Under the pieces are notes generated by a model that was not told where the DNA came from, did not search any database, and saw only the letters and a program-made list of their open reading frames with translations. DNA of 30,361 bases, from positions 3,766,407 to 3,796,767 of the forward strand of contig BFEA01000027.1 in assembly GCA_003427395.1 (NCBI GenBank). The letters are read 5' to 3'. The stretch comes from Chara braunii (lineage: Eukaryota > Streptophyta > Charophyceae > Charales > Characeae). Shown here in pieces: positions 27,735 to 30,361 of the stretch (within the stretch, counting starts at the first letter, position 1; each line of letters starts with the position of its first letter). A program made the position numbers and the translations under genes.

Positions 27735-27805
<71 letters not shown>

Positions 27806-28340
27806 CCTGGATCGTCACCCTGGATACACAAACTCAGGCAGCTTACACCTTGGCGACTATGGCCGCCGTCCTCCTGCTCTACGTCTAGCCTAGCTATGGA
27901 GTATCTCACAGGCGCCCTCCCCTTCTTCAGGCAGACAGTGCCCAAGTTGCCTCGACGCACAAACAGCGGCAGCGCTTCCCCATTGCGCAACTGAACAAGT
28001 GATGAGCCGCTGCGCTGTAGCAGCTAAATATAGGACTTGGCTTCGCTGGGCTTGGCTTGGCTTGGCCTGCTTCAGACCGTTACCGTTCGGTAGCTTCCAG
28101 ACTTTCCTGGGACATGCTGCAAAATTAGACTTGGGACTGTCGAACTGGACTGGACGCTTATGGACTTTTCTTGTCAGGTACCAGACGAACTCGTACTGAC
28201 CTACGACGCTACCGACACCTACCGACCTACGACGCTTCGGCATCTAGACCATACGGCCTACCCTACGGGACGGCCCTGGGAGTTGGGGCTTGTTGGGACC
28301 TTGGGACCGGGACTGGGTGTTTGTGGTGTGAATCCTTTCA
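27735..28340 (-). mobile_element. 3' LTR of the decayed element, outer part missing
   Basis: From the (CT)n run (27735-27803) to TTTCA at 28340 this matches the solo LTR, except for about 220 bp (27810-28020) that the solo LTR lacks. The part corresponding to 23887-24121 is absent beyond the n. The end TTTCA|CTCCC is preceded (minus strand) by a polypurine tract. Confidence 0.8.
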
Positions 28341-28351
28341 CTCCCGTCGCC
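28341..28351 (-). other. Polypurine tract-like sequence
   Basis: On the minus strand GGCGACGGGAG directly precedes the LTR start TGAAAGG. This is the position and composition of the tract that primes plus-strand DNA synthesis in LTR retrotransposons. One C is present, so the tract is imperfect. Confidence 0.6.
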
Positions 28352-28424
28352 ATAATTTCGAGGTCCTCCGAGAAAATCTCAACTTTATCTATCATACACA
28401 TTCATTCCTCTCTGGGCCCTCTCA

Positions 28425-29005
28425 TAGAAGGAGACAATGTGAGGGGCCGTCTATATTAGTTCTTCCTTGGGGAACCAGCGGTCTTCGCTGGGCTCCTGGT
28501 AGGCAACTCTGACCTTCCTTTGCGACCTGTGTGGAAAGTATCTTCGGCCACTATTCAGTCTACATCATAACCTTCGTCCATATCTGGTGGAATCATGGAA
28601 CGTCGGGAGGGAAACTGGTCGTTCGTAATACAGGGAAGCAGCTTAGATGCGTGGAATACCGGGTACATGTGCAGGTGGGGCGGAATCTCGATCGTGTAGG
28701 ACAGACCATCTGCCTCTCCTTTGACATCTAAGACTTGTCGTGGTGTCCTATATGCAGGTAACAGTTTCTGCAAGGTCCCTTCGTCATGAACAAACTCCTT
28801 AGACCTAACCCATACCAAGTCACCTTCTGCAAACTGCGATGGTCATCAATGTACCATCTGGTGCTGGGCTTTAAGGATGTTCCTTTTGACCTGCTCTAGA
28901 TCCTTCTCGTATTGAATGGCAAACTCCCTCGTACCAGGCAACAGTCCTTGAATCTGATCTGGATTCAAGCAGGCAATCGGACGTCGGGGCTGCCAACCTT
29001 GACTC
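28425..29005 (-). pseudogene. Ty3/gypsy integrase C-terminus and chromodomain-like end, broken
   Basis: Minus-strand segments in order: PRRPIACLNPDQIQGLLPG (about 28990-28930), an amphipathic EKDLEQVKRNILKAQHQM segment (28915-28850), two in-frame stops near 28840, then EGDLVWVRSKEF, a YTIEIPPHLHMYPVFHASKL segment (about 28660-28600) and a DEGYDVD end stopped at 28555. A separate frame at 28506-28450 reads YQEPSEDRWFPKEELI, typical of the chromodomain-like end after integrase. Integrase inserts the cDNA copy; the GDLVWV and VFHASKL motifs are hallmarks of the Ty3/gypsy integrase C-terminal domain. Stops and at least one frameshift make it non-functional. Catalytic D,D-35-E residues are not included. 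It lies correctly between the PBS side and the 3' LTR. Confidence 0.88.
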
Positions 29006-30052
29006 CGTCTCCTCACCACATAGACCTACTCCTCAACACTCAACTGTCCTCAATACTTATACTAATCCTAACCAAAATCAGGGTCTGACAGCTAATTCCC
29101 TTCCCACTTCTGTCACGACAGCTCTCCTAGCATTTGGTGGGCAACCGGCAGTTTAAGGTCGGCCAGCACAGACATCAGGAATTACTTAACGACCCAAACA
29201 GGACGTTGTTCCCATCGATATGAGGGATCATTCTCAAGACTTAGACGGGTTCCTCACTGTTTGCAGTGTTTTTTTGGTATAACTACCACCAGCGACTAGC
29301 CAGCCGATCAGTACTGGTCCTTGGGGGATCTCCCTGGCGTCCTCAACCTTATGTCTCACCCCTACTTTGCCCGTGCATGATACAACTGGCGAACCCTCGT
29401 GCCCTTTACAACTCCTCACTGCGTCCCGTAGAGTCTTAGGTCGCACGCCGGTCAGTACCGGTCATTTGGCATAGCCACGTTGTTTTACGAGTGCCCGTTG
29501 CTCATTGCCCGTGCTCCCTACTAGGTCCGGGGATACATCCAGTTGTCGAGTTGCTGCCCTAGACCGACCTACATCACACATGAAACTTTCACTCTCACGG
29601 GATTAGAGTCCCACTGGGTATCTATGCCCCCAGGTAGGCCGGCAACCCTAACCACTTCCCCCACAAGGGGGAGGAGCCTTTCCTCCAAGAGAGATCGGTC
29701 TCTGACTCACTTGGCAACAGGCAGACCAAGTGTGACTGCTGACTCGAATGACAGATGACATCAACAGAAATCGATTTGCAGCAGAGGTCACTAGGAAAGT
29801 ACATGGGAAGGTACCATTCACAACAAAATTCAAATTGCATAAACGACAGGGCCAGGGCAAAGAAGCACTCCACTCCTTGAACGTTCCTTTGGCGAAGTTC
29901 CTCGATCGCAGGTACATGCTCCCCTTGCTCCTTGCTATGCCCCTTCTTCTTCGACCCTCAACCAACGCTAGTCTCTTTTTTTTTTTTTTTTCTTGCCCGC
30001 CGGCCTTCTCCCTTCCCAGTGTCTCAACTCCGAGCGGATGCAGCGGGAACCA
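29006..30052 (-). mobile_element. Internal region of the LTR element, unrecognised and deleted
   Basis: Between PBS and integrase fragment only about 1 kb remains, where an intact Ty3/gypsy element needs about 4 kb for gag, protease, reverse transcriptase and RNase H. No RT motif was found. Short minus-strand frames (29965-29648, 29446-29234) show no recognised domain. A large internal deletion, or a non-autonomous derivative, is inferred. Confidence 0.55.
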
Positions 30053-30064
30053 GCTCTGATACCA
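30053..30064 (-). other. Primer-binding site, initiator-Met tRNA type
   Basis: The minus strand reads TGGTATCAGAGC, one base after the LTR end (TTTCA, then one G). This is the complement of the 3' end of plant initiator methionine tRNA and the usual PBS in plant LTR retrotransposons. It fixes the element's orientation. Confidence 0.93.
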
Positions 30065-30065
30065 C

Positions 30066-30303
30066 TGAAATGAGCCAAGTACTCGTCAAGTTCAACCTCG
30101 CATATATCAATGAACGTTCACATGAGAGTTCACACGTGAGAAGCCAAATCGAGATACAATCAACACTTGAAGATGTCGTCTCCAATATTATTATCAATAT
30201 TCAAGAATGTTTGTCTCCAGCGGCTCTGCCGCACACACACACGCAACGGATCTCAACCAGATGGCCGCTATGGCTTCTCCCCTCTTCTCTCTCTCTGACT
30301 CGA

Positions 30304-30361
<58 letters not shown>
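30066..30361 (-). mobile_element. 5' LTR of the decayed element, cut by the window edge
   Basis: It starts TGAAATGAGCCAAGTACTCG and matches 23887-24182 with scattered changes, the largest a replacement around 30185-30205. It ends in the (CT)n run (30308-30361) at the window edge. Read on the minus strand it is the 5' LTR, followed by the PBS. Confidence 0.9.

Overview
The window looks like intergenic, repeat-rich nuclear DNA from a plant or streptophyte alga. Reasons: a recognisable spliceosomal U6 snRNA copy; a Ty3/gypsy (chromovirus-type) retrotransposon remnant whose primer-binding site TGGTATCAGAGC fits the plant initiator-methionine tRNA; tRNA-derived SINE-like pieces; abundant microsatellites; and assembly gaps (130 n at 16882-17011, single n at 15367 and 27734). 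The species cannot be named from the sequence. No intact protein-coding gene can be supported. Most long open frames are low-complexity, lie inside repeats, or are shadows.

Layout. 1-345 is A/G-rich DNA and an 18-bp minisatellite. 345-3300 is mostly unrecognised, with a tRNA-like/SINE-like head near 1400 and a 56-bp tandem duplication. 3300-4300 carries the first two copies of a foldback MITE family (family B here; six copies across the window). 5070-6970 is a dense cluster of a second foldback family (family A; ends TTAA-ACCACCAGTAC). Further A copies lie at 7803, 9826, 10554, 12987 and 14085. A U6 retropseudogene with 20-bp target-site duplications lies at 10892-11050. 14690-17440 holds a B element, a dispersed repeat pair, a proline-rich 0.4-kb tandem duplication and a long GAT/ATC trinucleotide tract with the assembly gap. 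18647-18815 is a near-perfect hairpin. 20600-20930 and 23388-24620 are tandem duplications; the second is split by a solo LTR with a 4-bp target duplication. 25976-27480 is GGAT and GTATGTTTGT-type simple repeat. 27735 to the end is a decayed minus-strand LTR element: partial 3' LTR, polypurine tract, broken integrase and chromodomain-like end, PBS, and 5' LTR running off the window.

The sequence reads as a record of mobile-element activity rather than a set of cooperating genes. LINE-type retroposition is implied by the U6 copy and SINE-like pieces, LTR-element insertion and LTR-LTR recombination by the solo LTR. Two MITE families without a visible transposase are present, and there are unusually many two-copy local tandem duplications (40-410 bp). 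The two MITE families, the 18.65-kb hairpin and the U6 retrocopy are the most distinctive content.
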